This document shows positions 12,454 to 23,680 of a DNA stretch of 64,000 nt, in pieces; the first letter of the stretch is position 1, and each line of letters opens with the position of its first letter. A program made the translations under genes and the position numbers. The stretch is from the NCBI GenBank assembly GCA_963971425.1, contig OZ020515.1:33925856-33989855 (forward strand), in the 5' to 3' direction. The stretch comes from Bryoerythrophyllum caledonicum (taxonomy: Eukaryota; Streptophyta; Bryopsida; Pottiales; Pottiaceae). The notes below the pieces were generated by a model, which was not told the DNA's origin, made no database searches, and saw nothing but the letters and a program-made list of their open reading frames with translations.

Positions 12454-13026
12454 GAGATCGTCTTCTTTGTCTTCTAAATTTTGTTTTTTGTTTTTAAGCA
12501 TTTCTTGCCACCTAGTACACCAAAATAGACTCCAACCTCCACTTGCAAGAGCCCACTAATCACAGAAGATGCCAAAGAAACAACACCCTCCACGTCCAAT
12601 CCAGCCACCCAACAGTGCCACCACAATGGAATTCCAAGTCAAGGCAAATAAAATCAACCCAGATCCACAGATAATCAAATAATCTCCCCCAGAAACAACA
12701 CGGAGACCAGATCACTCCACATGGTTTTAGAAGGTGATCTGTCACGGTCTACACTTGGAGGACTTGGGCTAGGCTTAGAGGACTTGGGGCTAGACTTGGA
12801 GGATCCCAGTTGGATTTGGGGTTGGTAAGTTGGGGGTGGGGGCCGGCGCTAGCGTACCCAGCCCAACTGGCGGGCGACGAGAAGCTTCTATTGGGCTGCA
12901 TCATCGCCACTACCGCACTAGTACGACTGGGCCCTGGCACCCATTTGAGGAGGTTGCCCAACTTGCGACATGTGCTCATGAGGTAGACTGCCTTTCATTC
13001 GCTCATCTTTACAGTTCCCCCCAATC

Positions 13027-13278
13027 ATGGTGAATGCAGCAGCTCGTGTATCGTCATTTGCCGAAGAAGTGCAGTGGCGTTCAAGGCTGGATGAAGATTA
13101 CTCTATCATCTGCGACAATCTGAAGCGTGTTTATCCCGCTAAGGATGGCAACCCGCCCAAGTACGCTGTCAGGACACACTCTCACTGGCAGTTGCGCGAG
13201 GGGAGTGCGTTGGAATCCTGGGCCAAACCAGCAGCAGCAGCAGCAGCATCAACATGGTGTGTGTTGCACAGCCCCTAA
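13027..13278 (+). CDS. Hypothetical short ORF, unrecognised
   Basis: An 83-codon frame encodes a hydrophilic start (FAEEVQWRSRLDEDYSIICD, NLKRVYPAKDGNPPKYAV) followed by an Ala run. Codon use is more even and GC-richer than in the surrounding AT-rich DNA, and a polypyrimidine-AG acceptor (TCTTTACAG) lies just upstream, so it could be an internal or terminal exon. No family is recognised and no partner exons could be drawn. It may be a gene relic. Confidence 0.25.
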   Translation: MVNAAARVSSFAEEVQWRSRLDEDYSIICDNLKRVYPAKDGNPPKYAVRTHSHWQLREGSALESWAKPAAAAAASTWCVLHSP

Positions 13279-13747
13279 CTCATCTTGATGCTTACTCATT
13301 ATTGCTATTGGTTGAGATCTTCCTGATGTCCCACCTTCTGCATTTCATTGCTATGTTCCTGGATCCAATCCCGTGGGAGTGGCAGCAGACTGGGTGCAGG
13401 CTAATTAGTAAGCAACACAATCAGTGCCGTTTGCACCGTGTCAGATGGTTGGACGCTCTTGTCCTGTAAAAATCGCCCATAATATCAAGTTTTTGAACTC
13501 CAGCGTCCTCTCACCATTATCACTGCACCCCACCGCTACCCAGAGTAACTCAAAGCCTCCACAACTTCTTCACACCCATTCAAAGGTATAATAAGAAATT
13601 CAAAGAAGAAGAATAAAGGTAAATTGAAAACCAAAAGTTAAAGTATCTACACATACTGTACCGTACGCGTTGCTCAGTTCCGTACATAATCAATTCACAG
13701 TGGAGAATGCACAAATTTTTTTGAAAAATGAAAGAGATTTATCTAAG

Positions 13748-13870
13748 TGATACCCATGCAATGCCTAGGGTGATACATGTGCAATACCTATGTGATATAT
13801 GTGTAATACCTATGTGATATATGTGTAATGCCTACGTGACATCCGTGTAATACCTATGTGATACCCATTT
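13748..13870 (+). repeat. 22-23 bp minisatellite, about 5.5 copies
   Basis: Units of the form TGATAYATGTGYAATACCTA plus TG are repeated head to tail, starting at 13748, 13771, 13793, 13815, 13837 and 13859 (partial). The middle copies are nearly identical and the outer copies diverge. No coding role is evident. It lies upstream of the A20/AN1 gene. Confidence 0.85.
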
Positions 13871-14080
13871 GTCTGAATCACTGTCCTTTGAGAAGAGAAT
13901 TAGTTCAGCACCTACCTATTGAAAGTAATTGACCCCTTCCACCAACGTACCAAAAACATCCAACGCCATTGCTCAAGCTTCCGATGAAAATAGGAATGGC
14001 AAGTAGGAAAACACGCAAACATGATGTTCCCAATCATGCAGAGTGGGGGGATTTAGTGGGCGGGGCAGCGAAGAAGGCAA

Positions 14081-14087
14081 TATAAGG
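14081..14087 (+). promoter_or_regulatory. TATA box of the A20/AN1 gene
   Basis: TATAAGG at 14081-14087 is the best TATA-like word upstream of the A20/AN1 gene and would place transcription start near 14110, giving a leader of about 450 nt. The leader is GC-rich, with a CCCG-repeat run (about 14198-14222) and CT-rich runs (14417-14445). Two ATGs precede the main start: 14099, likely upstream of transcription start, and 14154, which would open a 129-codon uORF ending at 14543. Confidence 0.45.
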
Positions 14088-14562
14088 AGGAAGCGGAGAT
14101 GATAAGAGAGCGGGCGGGGCCAACGGACGAAGGCGCACCAGCAAGAGAGGTTCATGCGGTCAGTGAGTCAGAGAAAGCGCCGACCACCCAGGAAAGCCCG
14201 CCCGCCCGCCCGCCCGCCCGCCAGCGCCAGCGCCAGCTGCAAGGAAAGCTTCCAATTCCGTTCGCGTGCTGCCCGGGCCGCCCGCTCGCTGGCTGCCCAC
14301 ACTCCTCGCCTTTCCCTTCAACTAGTCCTGCTTCACCGCGTCCCCGCTCCGGCCCAGTCGTGGCCCTCTCGCGTTTTAAGCTCTACCCCTCCCTTCCAGC
14401 CCCTTCATTCCGTCAGCCCCTCCTCTCTCCTCTCCTCTCCTCACGCCCAGATCGCGCTCTGGATCGCTGAGCTTTTCAGGAGGGTTGTTCTGAGCGAGCG
14501 TTTGGCCTGTGGCGGTCTTTGGTGGAGCGTGTGCGCTCCTTGAGAGAGTGAGACAGAGAGAG

Positions 14563-15084
14563 ATGGCGACGGAGCGTGTGTCGCAGGAGACTACTTCGCA
14601 GACGCCGCATGGGCCCGATATGTGCAAGAACGTGTGCGGGTTCTTCGGCAGCCAGGCGACGATGGGGCTTTGTTCCAAGTGTTACCGGGATTTGGTGATG
14701 GAGGCGAAGACGACGGGGGGTGAGGTTGCGGTGGACGAGCGTGGTAGCAGGGCCGCGGCGGAGGCGGTGCAGCCGCCGCAGAGCCTGCGTCAGGAGGAGG
14801 AGGCGGTGGCGTTGCCGGCGGTTGTGGCTGTGGCGCAGCCAGCGGTGGCGGTGGCGACGAGCTCGAGTCCTGTGGAGCGGCGGCTGCCGGCGCCGAACCG
14901 GTGCGGGTCGTGCAGGAAGCGGGTGGGATTGACGGGATTCAAGTGCCGGTGCGGGCACGTGTACTGCGCGTTGCACCGGTACAGCGATAAGCATAACTGC
15001 ACATTTGATTACAAGGCGGCCGGGCAAGAGGCCATCGCCAAGGCGAATCCGCTGGTGGTGGCTGAGAAGGTGGTCAAGTTCTGA
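14563..15084 (+). CDS. A20/AN1 zinc-finger stress-associated protein (SAP)
   Basis: Plant SAPs are small cytosolic/nuclear A20-AN1 proteins that bind ubiquitin chains and act in abiotic-stress signalling. The 173-residue product starts MATERVSQ at the ATG at 14563. An in-frame GTG-led extension to 14509 exists but has no family similarity. The A20 finger has C21-x3-C25-x11-C37-x2-C40. A low-complexity Ala/Val/Glu linker follows. The AN1 finger has C114, C117, C128, C130, C135, H138, H144 and C146, with the conserved GFKCRCGHVYC and LHRYSDKHNC core and ending FDYKAAGQEAIAKANP. Length, domain order and lack of introns are typical for the family. The gene is GC-rich unlike its surroundings, intact, and follows a TATA box. 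It is one of the clearest host genes in the window. Confidence 0.97.
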   Translation: MATERVSQETTSQTPHGPDMCKNVCGFFGSQATMGLCSKCYRDLVMEAKTTGGEVAVDERGSRAAAEAVQPPQSLRQEEEAVALPAVVAVAQPAVAVATSSSPVERRLPAPNRCGSCRKRVGLTGFKCRCGHVYCALHRYSDKHNCTFDYKAAGQEAIAKANPLVVAEKVVKF

Positions 15085-17795
15085 GGAGCGACCCCCGCCC
15101 ATTTTAGTCTTAAGTAGCTCTTAACTTCCTTCTTTTTATTGAGAGGTGAGATTTACGCCAAGATGAGAAACCGCAGGTGCGGCGGCAACCTCGCGGGGTT
15201 GGTGGTTCTTCCGCCCTCCCCCCCCTGGCTATGCGCACTCACCGCGTTTCCATTGTGTACAGATGTAGGGTAGGGTAGGCCATATGCAATCAATTGATAA
15301 TCCTCTTTATTGAGGATATTCATCATCACTGGGTTTTCCCAGAAACTCCTCCTGTCTCCGTGCACGTTGTCTGATGGCCCTTGCTGTTTTCGTTGCCTGT
15401 TTTCTGCCGTGCACTTCAGTGCGGTTGTTGCAAAACGCTCACAGCGACGTGAATGTTCACCCGATTCTCGAGATCAGTGAGCGTTGACAGTAACTTATTC
15501 ACCAAGTTCTCCTATTGTTAGCCTGAAAAGAACATAGTGTCCCATGTCAGAGCCTATGATTCCATGTACCGCTGATTCCTGAACATAACATAATTCCTTG
15601 TGAAAGAGAGTTGATTGATTCCTCGCTTGTCTGCAAATGCGTGAGCACAGGGCGGGGAGTATAGTCGACCCATCTTACGGCTAATCTCTGAATCAGCGAG
15701 CCTAATTAGTAATTACTGTTCGGCTCCCACGACATGTCAGCCGGCGAATATTGGATCGACTCGGTAGGTACCATTTTCTCATCAAAGTCCGTGTTCCGCA
15801 GGTCTCTTGCCATGTGTAAAGACGGGTTTAGATTTTCCTAAAATAATCTCTAGGTGTTGAGACATGCATCAAAGAAGAGGTGACTTCACTGCTCTCCCTT
15901 CCATCCATGTGGCTTTTGGAGGACATGGAATGTGAACAGCCTGTTTTCACACAGGATTTTGGTTGTGGGATCTGGCACATCCTTGCTTGCTAGGTGATGT
16001 GGTGAAACCTACTGATGTCCAATAGTGAGCACAGCTGTGGTGGCTTTATCATGGGACTGGAAAGTAGGAATGGATGTCTCAGTACCTTCCATGTATGGCA
16101 TCAGAAGGAATGTTACTGGGAATGTATTCCTGAGGTTAACTTCACTGTGGGTTGTTTTTTTGTTGTACTGTACACTTGGGTGAACCTGCCCTAATGGTTT
16201 TCTAGGCCACCCACTCAGGAGCTGGGAAGATGTGCCAGGATGTGGAACTACTCTATGTCGCCTTTTTAGCTGCAAAATTTTTGTCACTTTTTTAGGTGCA
16301 GAATTTTGGTAACATTGCTGGCAGCCCACATTTGTATGTTTGTTTGACAGTGTATGACATTTGACAACGAATGACATTGAAGTGATTCTTTTTACGTAGT
16401 GGTGGTAAGCATATTATTCCACTAAAATAACTGTTGATTGGTCTGGAACTCTCCACTGCCAAAATTGATTCCACCCTCCTTTTTGAGGCAGCCTAATAGA
16501 TGCCCCCCACTATAAGTCCCTGGATCTAATTGGTCAGATGTCAATATGTCATTGAATAGCAACAACCAATACTGTGTTACACTCTGCTTGGATATGCCAT
16601 GCATGCACACAATAACAAGTACATTTGATTGGAATGTGATACTTTGTAGGGAAAAACCCCAGGCACTTTGAGAGGAGCATCACCTAAATAGCAATTTACA
16701 AGAACACTTTTTTCTCACACTGCACTAAATACCGCAAAGAGTGCACAGTACTTCTCTCAAAGGCCATCCTCAAGTTGCCCCCCAACATGCTCAAGTATGA
16801 TAAGACTTTAGGTCTTTGCTGCATACTTTGTCAACTTGCCAGACTGAAGATAAAGATGGCAAGGCATCATGTTTGCGATGTCATTGGAATATGTACCCGA
16901 ATATAATTAGCATTGAGCAGAGAGCTGAGTGATATGAACACGGGGAGGGGATCCACTAATTCCAAGACACCCACAATCATCCGCTTGTTTTCTGAACACA
17001 GCACATGAAACTTATATGGACTTGTTCCTAACGTGCAAGAGGTCAAATGAAGCTTTCTTGGTTTCTGGAATTACAGTCAAATTGGTGGCCAGACGGCAGA
17101 GCTCAGGCCTCCCTGAACAGGTCCAATCTTGTGAAAATGACGTACCTGGGGATCTTGACGGTGGCTTTGGATTAAAAAATAACCAGTGAGGTAACGGATG
17201 GTTCTTAACCTCTAAATAACCATTTGTACTTGCCGGGTACAAATCAATCTGGGCTAGTAAACAAGCAAAAATAATTAATATTAATGACGTACTTGGGAAG
17301 GATGTAGCCAATTGTCTATAAAGCAGTGTGGAGAATCTTTGTGAGAGAGAATGTGCTAAGGTAGTGGTTGGTATTTCCGTGCAGTTCCAATTGTCGCACC
17401 CTATAGTCCGGGGCTGGGTCTTGAAATCCGCCCGGCCTGATTCAGAAAAGCTTCCAGTAAGGCGCCAGAAGGTGATCTGAGTGGATTCATATTTTCTGTT
17501 GGTTGAAATAGGGCTCCCTTGTGGGTGAAAAAATAATTTTTGTTGGACTAAATGACGGTGGAGGGAGGGTGCAATTAAGGTTTTGTAAGTTAAAAAAATT
17601 GTCCACTTTGGGGACTGATTTTGCAATAAAGAGGCTCTGATTGGCGCTTCCATGTCGGCAGTTTAGGGTTTCCTTGTGCACTTCCTTGCAAAGCTGTGAG
17701 GGTATATTTGCATATACAAATGGGTGTGTTTGTGAGCAAAAATCATGGTTTAGGTGGAAGAGCAAGAGAGACATTAGAGTGCTTAGTGAGGGGGC
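15085..17795. other. 3' flank of SAP gene and intergenic DNA, no gene recognised
   Basis: The first few hundred bases probably form the SAP 3' UTR. The remaining sequence has scattered open frames on both strands, the longest being a 213-codon minus frame at 17012-17653, with no motifs, biased composition or conserved blocks. I do not call them genes. Confidence 0.5.
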
Positions 17796-20345
17796 ATGAG
17801 TGTGGCAATGGACATCATAGTGGAAGACAATGAGGGTTATTTGAGTGGGGAGGACATAGTGCAAGAAACTCAAGTTTTAGCAAGCTCTCAACAACACATT
17901 CTAGCACATGGTCATGAAGAGAGCTTAGAGGAAGGTTTAAGGTTTGAGGATCATATGGTACAGTTTGAACATGGGTCAAAGAGGAGATATAGGAATTCAG
18001 CACCTACTCTACATGTCAATTCCACTCCAAATGCAAATCAGCAAACAATAGATGGTAATTTTAAAGAGGAGGGAGGGAGAGCAAGGAGAGTGAGCTTGAG
18101 GAGTTCAGCCCCTTTGAGGCAACAAAACTCCTCACAAAGTAATTTCAATAGGGGGGTGAAGCTGACAACCTCATGGGGGGCCCAAAAAGTGCTGGGAGAG
18201 TTGCTCCAAGCAACCAAGAAGTGCCTTGCAGTAGAGCTAGGAGGATTCCACTCAAAAAAACAGGAAACTGGACAAATGCACAACTTCAGGCAACCCTAGA
18301 TACAATTACTGATGATGGCATGAAGGTGAGAGTTGCTTCCCTTACCTTGGAATTCCAGCTAGTTCAATTCGTGATCACGTGTATGAAAGAGTGCTAAGGA
18401 GGGCAAGGGGGGCCAAACAAGTTTTGAAGCAAGATGAAGAGGTAAAATTATTGGAGTATTTATTTAAAATGCAAGATTTGGGCCACCTTTTAATCCCAGG
18501 GCAGCTGAGATTAAAGGTGGCCCAAGCCACCCAAATAAGAGAGACCTCTGGGAGTGCTGCAGGGGTTCCAGGAAGGTCATGGCTAAGAAGTTTCAAACAA
18601 AGGCACCCTGAACTAGCCTCTAGGAAGAGTCAGCCTAGAATTAGCAAGAGTTAGGGGCTTGTGTCCACCTACTGCTGCTAGCCTCTATAGCAACCTAAAT
18701 GAGCTGTAGAGTCCTGGAATTATCCACCATCACATATTTGGAATTGTGATGAGAGTGGGGTTCAAACTGGAAGAAGTGGGGGGAGGGCCATTGTACTAAC
18801 CAAAGTAGGAAGTAGATCTGTACATACAATTGAACCAGATTAGAGGGAACACTTATCAGTTTTGTCATGCATCAATGTTGATGGTGGAAAGATTTTGAAT
18901 TTCTATATTCTAAAGGGAACCTACTTTCTACAAGACTATGTGAAAAATTGTGAAGAGGACGCTGTTATGGCCATGCAACCCAATGCATAGATAACCAAGT
19001 GGTTAATTCATTCATGGATTTCGCATTTCATTGGGGCTTTGAAGAAAACATCAGGAATTGATCAAAAAAAGAGGTACTTACTTGTCTTGGATGGGCACAA
19101 TTTACATGTCACTCTTGAAGTTGTCACTTCAGCAATGAATTCTGGTCTAGACATCATCTTCCTACCCTCCCACACCTCCCATGCCTTGCAGCCCCTGGAT
19201 GTGAGCTGTTTTAAACCCTTTAAATCTGCATTCAGGCAAATCAGGGACTCCTGGACCCTACTTAACAAAGGCAAAAAGGTGGAAAAAGCTACTCTATGTA
19301 AGTAGACATCTCAAGCCTTAGAGCGATCACTCACTCCAAAGAACATCAAATCTGGTTTCAAGAAGACATGGATTTGGCCACTAAATGACACTACTGCAAC
19401 AAGCCGCATGGAACCTAGCAAAGGATTTGAAGAAGGAGGCCAAGAATTTCAGCACCTTAGTGAAGGAGAGTCAAGTGGAGATGAGTCTAGTGATGGCGAC
19501 GGAGCTGGAAGTCAGGTACAGTCAGACGTTGACCTCGGCAGGGATACGAGTGACCTCTCGAACATCCTGCCCGAAACTCAGATAGATTTGCAATCACCTT
19601 GGCAGAGGGTGAGGCTTGGAGGCGCTGCAAGCAGAGTCGCACCTTTCGAAGAAGACTGTGGAACAATGCATGCAGGGGCAAGGGACGACCTCGGCAGCAG
19701 GTGCAGACTTGGAGCTTTGGCAGAAGATAACTCGAGGATGTAGGCAGGTGGAGATCAGGGGCTCCTAGGCGCCGTGACTACAGCTGGGGCGGGGCAGGGA
19801 GGGTCTGAATCTGGATATGGGCAGAGAGGTGTAGAGATTGAGGGCAGACACTCGCGCTCCTCCAGAACTCGACATTTCAACGTAGATGTTCCAAATCCGC
19901 AGGAATGCAATTACGATTTAAACAACCAGCACATTAGCATAGACCCCGGATTCAAGGAGGAGTTCGAGAGGGGAGATGATGACAACGTTAGTGAATTTTT
20001 GTCCTTGTTGGAGCTAATCCCAGCTAAGAAGAGGAGAAACAATAGCCTCTCCTAGATTACACGCAGAGCATGATTCTAACATCTAGAGACTATATCAAAG
20101 GTTTAGAAGACATCCTAGCTAAAAAAGAGGCAAGAGCAGCTACTGCACAAAAGAAGGAGGAGAAAGAGGCAAACAAAGAGCAACGCAAGCTACAGAGAGA
20201 ACAACAACAAAAAGAGAAGCAAGATCGCGCAGCTCGAAGAGCACAGAAGAAGCATGAGAGGGAGATTCAACAACTTACAAGGAGTCGCCGTCGAGGGAGA
20301 ACACATCATGACGTCCCAGGAGCAGGAGCTTGTAGCAGTTTGTAG
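17796..20345 (+). pseudogene. pogo/Tigger-like (Tc1-mariner superfamily) DDE transposase relic
   Basis: Tigger/pogo transposases cut and paste DNA and consist of a psq helix-turn-helix, a CENP-B-type HTH, a DDE_1 catalytic core and a charged tail. Here psq reads WTNAQLQATLDTI then GIPASSIRDHVYER (18270-18390, one frameshift). CENP-B HTH reads LLEYLFKMQDLGHLLIP to WLRSFKQRHPELASRKSQ (18450-18630). The catalytic residues are all visible in one frame: D in WNCDESGVQTGR (codon 18748), D in VLDGHNLHVT (codon 19090) and D in HALQPLDVS (codon 19198), giving a DDD triad. The coiled-coil tail (LLDYTQSMILTSRDYIK, then Lys/Glu/Gln-rich) ends near 20345. Several TAG/TGA stops and compensating frameshifts make it inactive. 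The first 370 bp (17796-18170) may be an N-terminal extension or unrelated. Confidence 0.8.
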
Positions 20346-21110
20346 AGTGAGTATTCCTCCGGATAACACTCAATTGGAGCTAAATGTATCCCGAATATCC
20401 ACTCTAAATTCGTTCCCACAAAGACCTATTGTTCCTTTCTGAAATGATAGGTATAACTAACTACTACCACCCTATTCTCTATCGCTTAGCTTTCCTATTC
20501 ATCCCTCGATCTACTCATCTGAATCCTTCCGGATTCCGGATGTCTCTTCTTTCAACTTCCGGATCCTTTCGGATTCCGGACAACTTCAGATGGAGTTTTC
20601 TTCCGGAGTTTTTAACCGAGTGGCCGGGTACCACTGATCCTGCTTTGTGTAAGTGGCCGGATTTCCCACTGCCTTGTGACTTAAAGTGGCTAGACACCCA
20701 CTCTTCCTACTTCGCTAACCGGTAGTTAGTTTATTGCTTCTGGATTCGCACTCTCACATTATTCGAAAGGCCTTCCGGATACGGTCACTTAGAGGTTCAT
20801 CCGAACTACAACGACATTCCAATTGGTGCTTAGTGGTTCTATGGGATGAGTGTGGTAGATTTGCACATAGACTCCCTTCTAGGCATACACCTCAAGCTTT
20901 GTCCTCTCTCGTAAGGGGAAATTCCGGCCGCAACCAGAATCCGGGTTCACACGGATTCTCCGTGCCCTAGGAGCTACCAGGCTCACCCCTGCAGTATCCT
21001 CCCTCCCCCTCTAGGATACTTCCAGTCACTGTGGATCGTCAGACTCTACCTAACCTCTCCTTCAGCTCTTCCGGGCGATCTCCTGAAGCAAGCCCCGACC
21101 GATTGTACTA
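20329..21110 (+). repeat. Left long inverted repeat arm
   Basis: This arm pairs in inverted orientation with about 25290-26131. By eye the similarity starts at TTGT (20329-20332) and is clear through the GCCCTAGGAGCTACCAGG block near 20965-20982, weakening towards 21110. Indels are common and divergence looks like 20-25 per cent. Confidence 0.65.
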
Positions 21111-21667
21111 GATGCAACTCTTGTAACACATCACACATAAAATTTGCTACACATCAACCTCTGGGAATACGTTCCCACAAGGTTCCGGAAGTTAACCTAA
21201 AAATCCGGCAAAAACAAAAAAAAATTTAGTGATAGAATGTTAGAATGATAGGTTTGAACCATAGAATATATAAATAAGAAATAAGAAAACCTAGGGATAG
21301 CCAAGGTCCTTAAAAGCGCCTAGGACTTGCCATAAATCCAAGGGATCTGGAACCGGAGGGCACACTCACATCCGGAACCTGCCGGAGGCGTCCGGAACCG
21401 GAAGAAAACCGGAACCAGAAGTCACCCGGATCCAGAACCGGTCACGAGCCGGAACCGCCATCATGACCATAACGGGCCCCCGTACACCACCGAAAAGTAT
21501 AAAAGCAAGAAGCTAAATTTGGCGCCACTCACTTCTTGGGTTGTTCTTCCTTGCTCTCTACTTTCTTGATCGCCCTAGAATGGAAGTATTTCTACTTATG
21601 AGGGTGTGTGGTAAGGACAGTGCGTGCAGGTGAAACCGGAGAGACTGTGAGAGTTTTTTTTGTAGAC

Positions 21668-23680
21668 ATGGCGGAAGGTGAACCTTCCCGGGCTACTCGA
21701 GGTACGACGACGCAACCGGCGGTTCAGCGGGTGGTCCCAATTATACCGACAGACCCGGAGGAGAAGGCCGTCCTCGAACACTACCTCACCAACATGGGCT
21801 GCCGCGGGCTCCTCGACGTTGCGTGGGGTGCGAAGGAGGCGAAGCTGGTGGTGGAGTTACTCGGTGCACCGGACAACCAGTACGACGGCACCATACGAGC
21901 TCACCCCAAGACATGGGGTATTCCGGAGTGGTAGCGTACCTACTCTTTCAGTAGCGGAACCGTCAAGACAGCGGAGCGGAACGACGACATCCTCGGGGAC
22001 GAGTTCACGAAGCAAGCCGACCCCAAGGAAGGCTACAGTACCGACGACCTCCGGCATCAAGACGCGCAAATTGTGGTAAGATTCTTAAACCCGATTTTTC
22101 ACCCGGAGAAACCTAAAGGGGTGGTGTCTAAATGGGCCACCACCATACTAGGTTCAATGAGGGAGAAATTTAGTGTAGATTGGGCCTCGCTTATGAGCGA
22201 GATGATCAACCGGATGGTGAGAGGGCTCCAGAAGTCGAAGAGGGCTGGCACCCCTCTTCCCTCGTACCTCACTCACCTCTACGCACAACACGATGTGCTT
22301 ACCCCGGACGAGCAAGATGCATACGAGCTGCTGCTGGAGATCCAGAACTATGGGGGTCCGGAACCAGGAGACGATAACGAGGTTGCGGAGGACGCGGAGA
22401 CTTCCTTGCCCGAGACAGTTCCCCAAACCCGGAAGCAGAGCAGATCTGTACCGCGGGAGTCGACACCGGGACCATCTACATCAATTCAGCCAACGGGTGA
22501 GCAACCTCCGCAATACCCCAGGTCCGCTCCACGTGAAGGTCGCATTCCTCCGGCGGAGCCCCCGCACCTTGTTGGACTCGACGGGCTCGACCTACTGGAG
22601 CTCATTCAGCATGCAGGCTGGCGTGCGGCGATCGTGTGCCAATCCGAAGCACGATTACGAGAGATCTTGGACGGCATCCGGAGGGAGCTGGAGGTGGAGA
22701 GGGTCGTGGAGATACCGACAGCGATCCAAGAACTACAGAAGAACACGCTCCGACTCCAAGCTTTGGAGATCCAGCAGGCTGCTATCATCCGGAGTCGAGA
22801 CAAGTTTGCCGCCACATGCGATGAGACGTTTACGGCATTGACATCATCCAGGAAGAAGCTGAAGGAAGCTGAAGATCGAGCAGACGTTGCTGCATAGGCC
22901 TTGACAGAGGTACGCGCAACATTGGCCTTTCCGGTTGACACTGTCAACCGGAGTCTTCTCTTCACAGATCAGCTCGAGCAGGAAGGCAAACTGAATCGGA
23001 TCCAGATCATACGGTTCTTGCACGACCACGGCAAGAAGATGGAGAAGACATGGACTCGGATGCAGGAACTGGTGGCCAACCTGCCCACTCAGGGACCGGA
23101 GAACCGGAGCACCCAAGCACCGGAGAACCGGAGCACCCAAGCACCGGAGGACATCGCAGTTCGGGTCCGTATCCGGACGTCTCCGGACGAACCCGGACCT
23201 TCAAGCATACACCCGGAGGCTTCCGGGAAGCAGACGGAGACCCTAACCCCGTCGGAGCCTGCTGCACCCACGACCGGCAGTCCTCCCGGCAACCCGAGCC
23301 CTGGTACAGGAAGGCACTGGACGGAGTTACTACCGGAGGTAAGTCAGGGCGAAACCCTATCTCCCATCCGGCCTGCACCTACTCCTCCCTCATTAGGCCG
23401 CAAGAAGTCCACTCCACCACTCGCTAGGCGTTTGGCGATGGATCTTTCTAGTCCCGGAGCCAAATTCCAAGGCTTTGGGGAAGCTCCGGAGACCATTGTG
23501 GTGGATTCCACCTTAGAGCCCCCTCCACCGGCAGCATCACAGCCTCCAACTTCCGGAGCAGGATCACAAGACCTTCCGGCAGCTTCTACTCCCCAGCGGA
23601 GGAGGGCTGGCAAGGCCAAGGCAGAGGCATCTACGAGACGTACCAGTCCTAGGTTCAAGAACGTTGGATCACCCCCTTAG
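21668..23680 (+). pseudogene. Long ORF of unknown function interrupted by two TAG codons
   Basis: From the ATG at 21668 (MAEGEPSRATRGTT) a single frame of about 670 codons runs to the stop at 23680 and is broken only by TAG at 21932 and TAG at 22895. The first part has EKAVLEHYLTNMG and a Trp-rich patch. The second has FLNPIFHPEKPKGVVSKW and SLMSEMINRMVRGL, reminiscent of the gag-like 'plant transposon protein' domains, followed by a Pro/Ser-rich linker and coiled coil (RLREILDGIRRELEVERVV). The last part is Pro/Thr/Ser-rich and disordered with a basic end. No catalytic domain is recognised. It lies between the long inverted repeats, so it is probably the element's own protein. Splicing or stop-codon read-through instead of decay is possible but not shown. 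Confidence 0.5.

Larger units (their letters stand above)
10796..12475 (+). mobile_element. tRNA-derived SINE with LINE-like 3' tail, split by two TIR elements
   Basis: The head has pol III promoter-like boxes: a box A-like TGGCTTGGGTCATGG at 10817-10831 and a box B AGTTCAAGTCT at 10853-10863, 36 bp apart as in tRNA genes. The body runs to 11012. From 11013 the sequence matches the 3' end of the two LINEs in this window, including 18 identical bases GAAAGGGGGAAGTAGTTC (11030-11047 versus 49080-49097). Removing the TIR elements at 11052-11803 and 11888-12453 lets the tail continue: AATGAAC...TTCATGCC at about 11845-11870 and TCTTCTTTGTCTTCT at 12461-12475, corresponding to AATGAAC...CTCATGCC and the TTC tail of the LINEs. 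The reconstructed SINE would be about 355 bp. No flanking target duplication was established. Confidence 0.62.

Noticed and set aside
14376-15102. Long minus-strand frames opposite the A20/AN1 gene
   Set aside because: They are shadow frames of GC-rich coding sequence; the plus frame has both zinc fingers.
17012-17653. 213-codon minus-strand frame
   Set aside because: No motifs, odd composition and no splice context; it is likely a chance frame.
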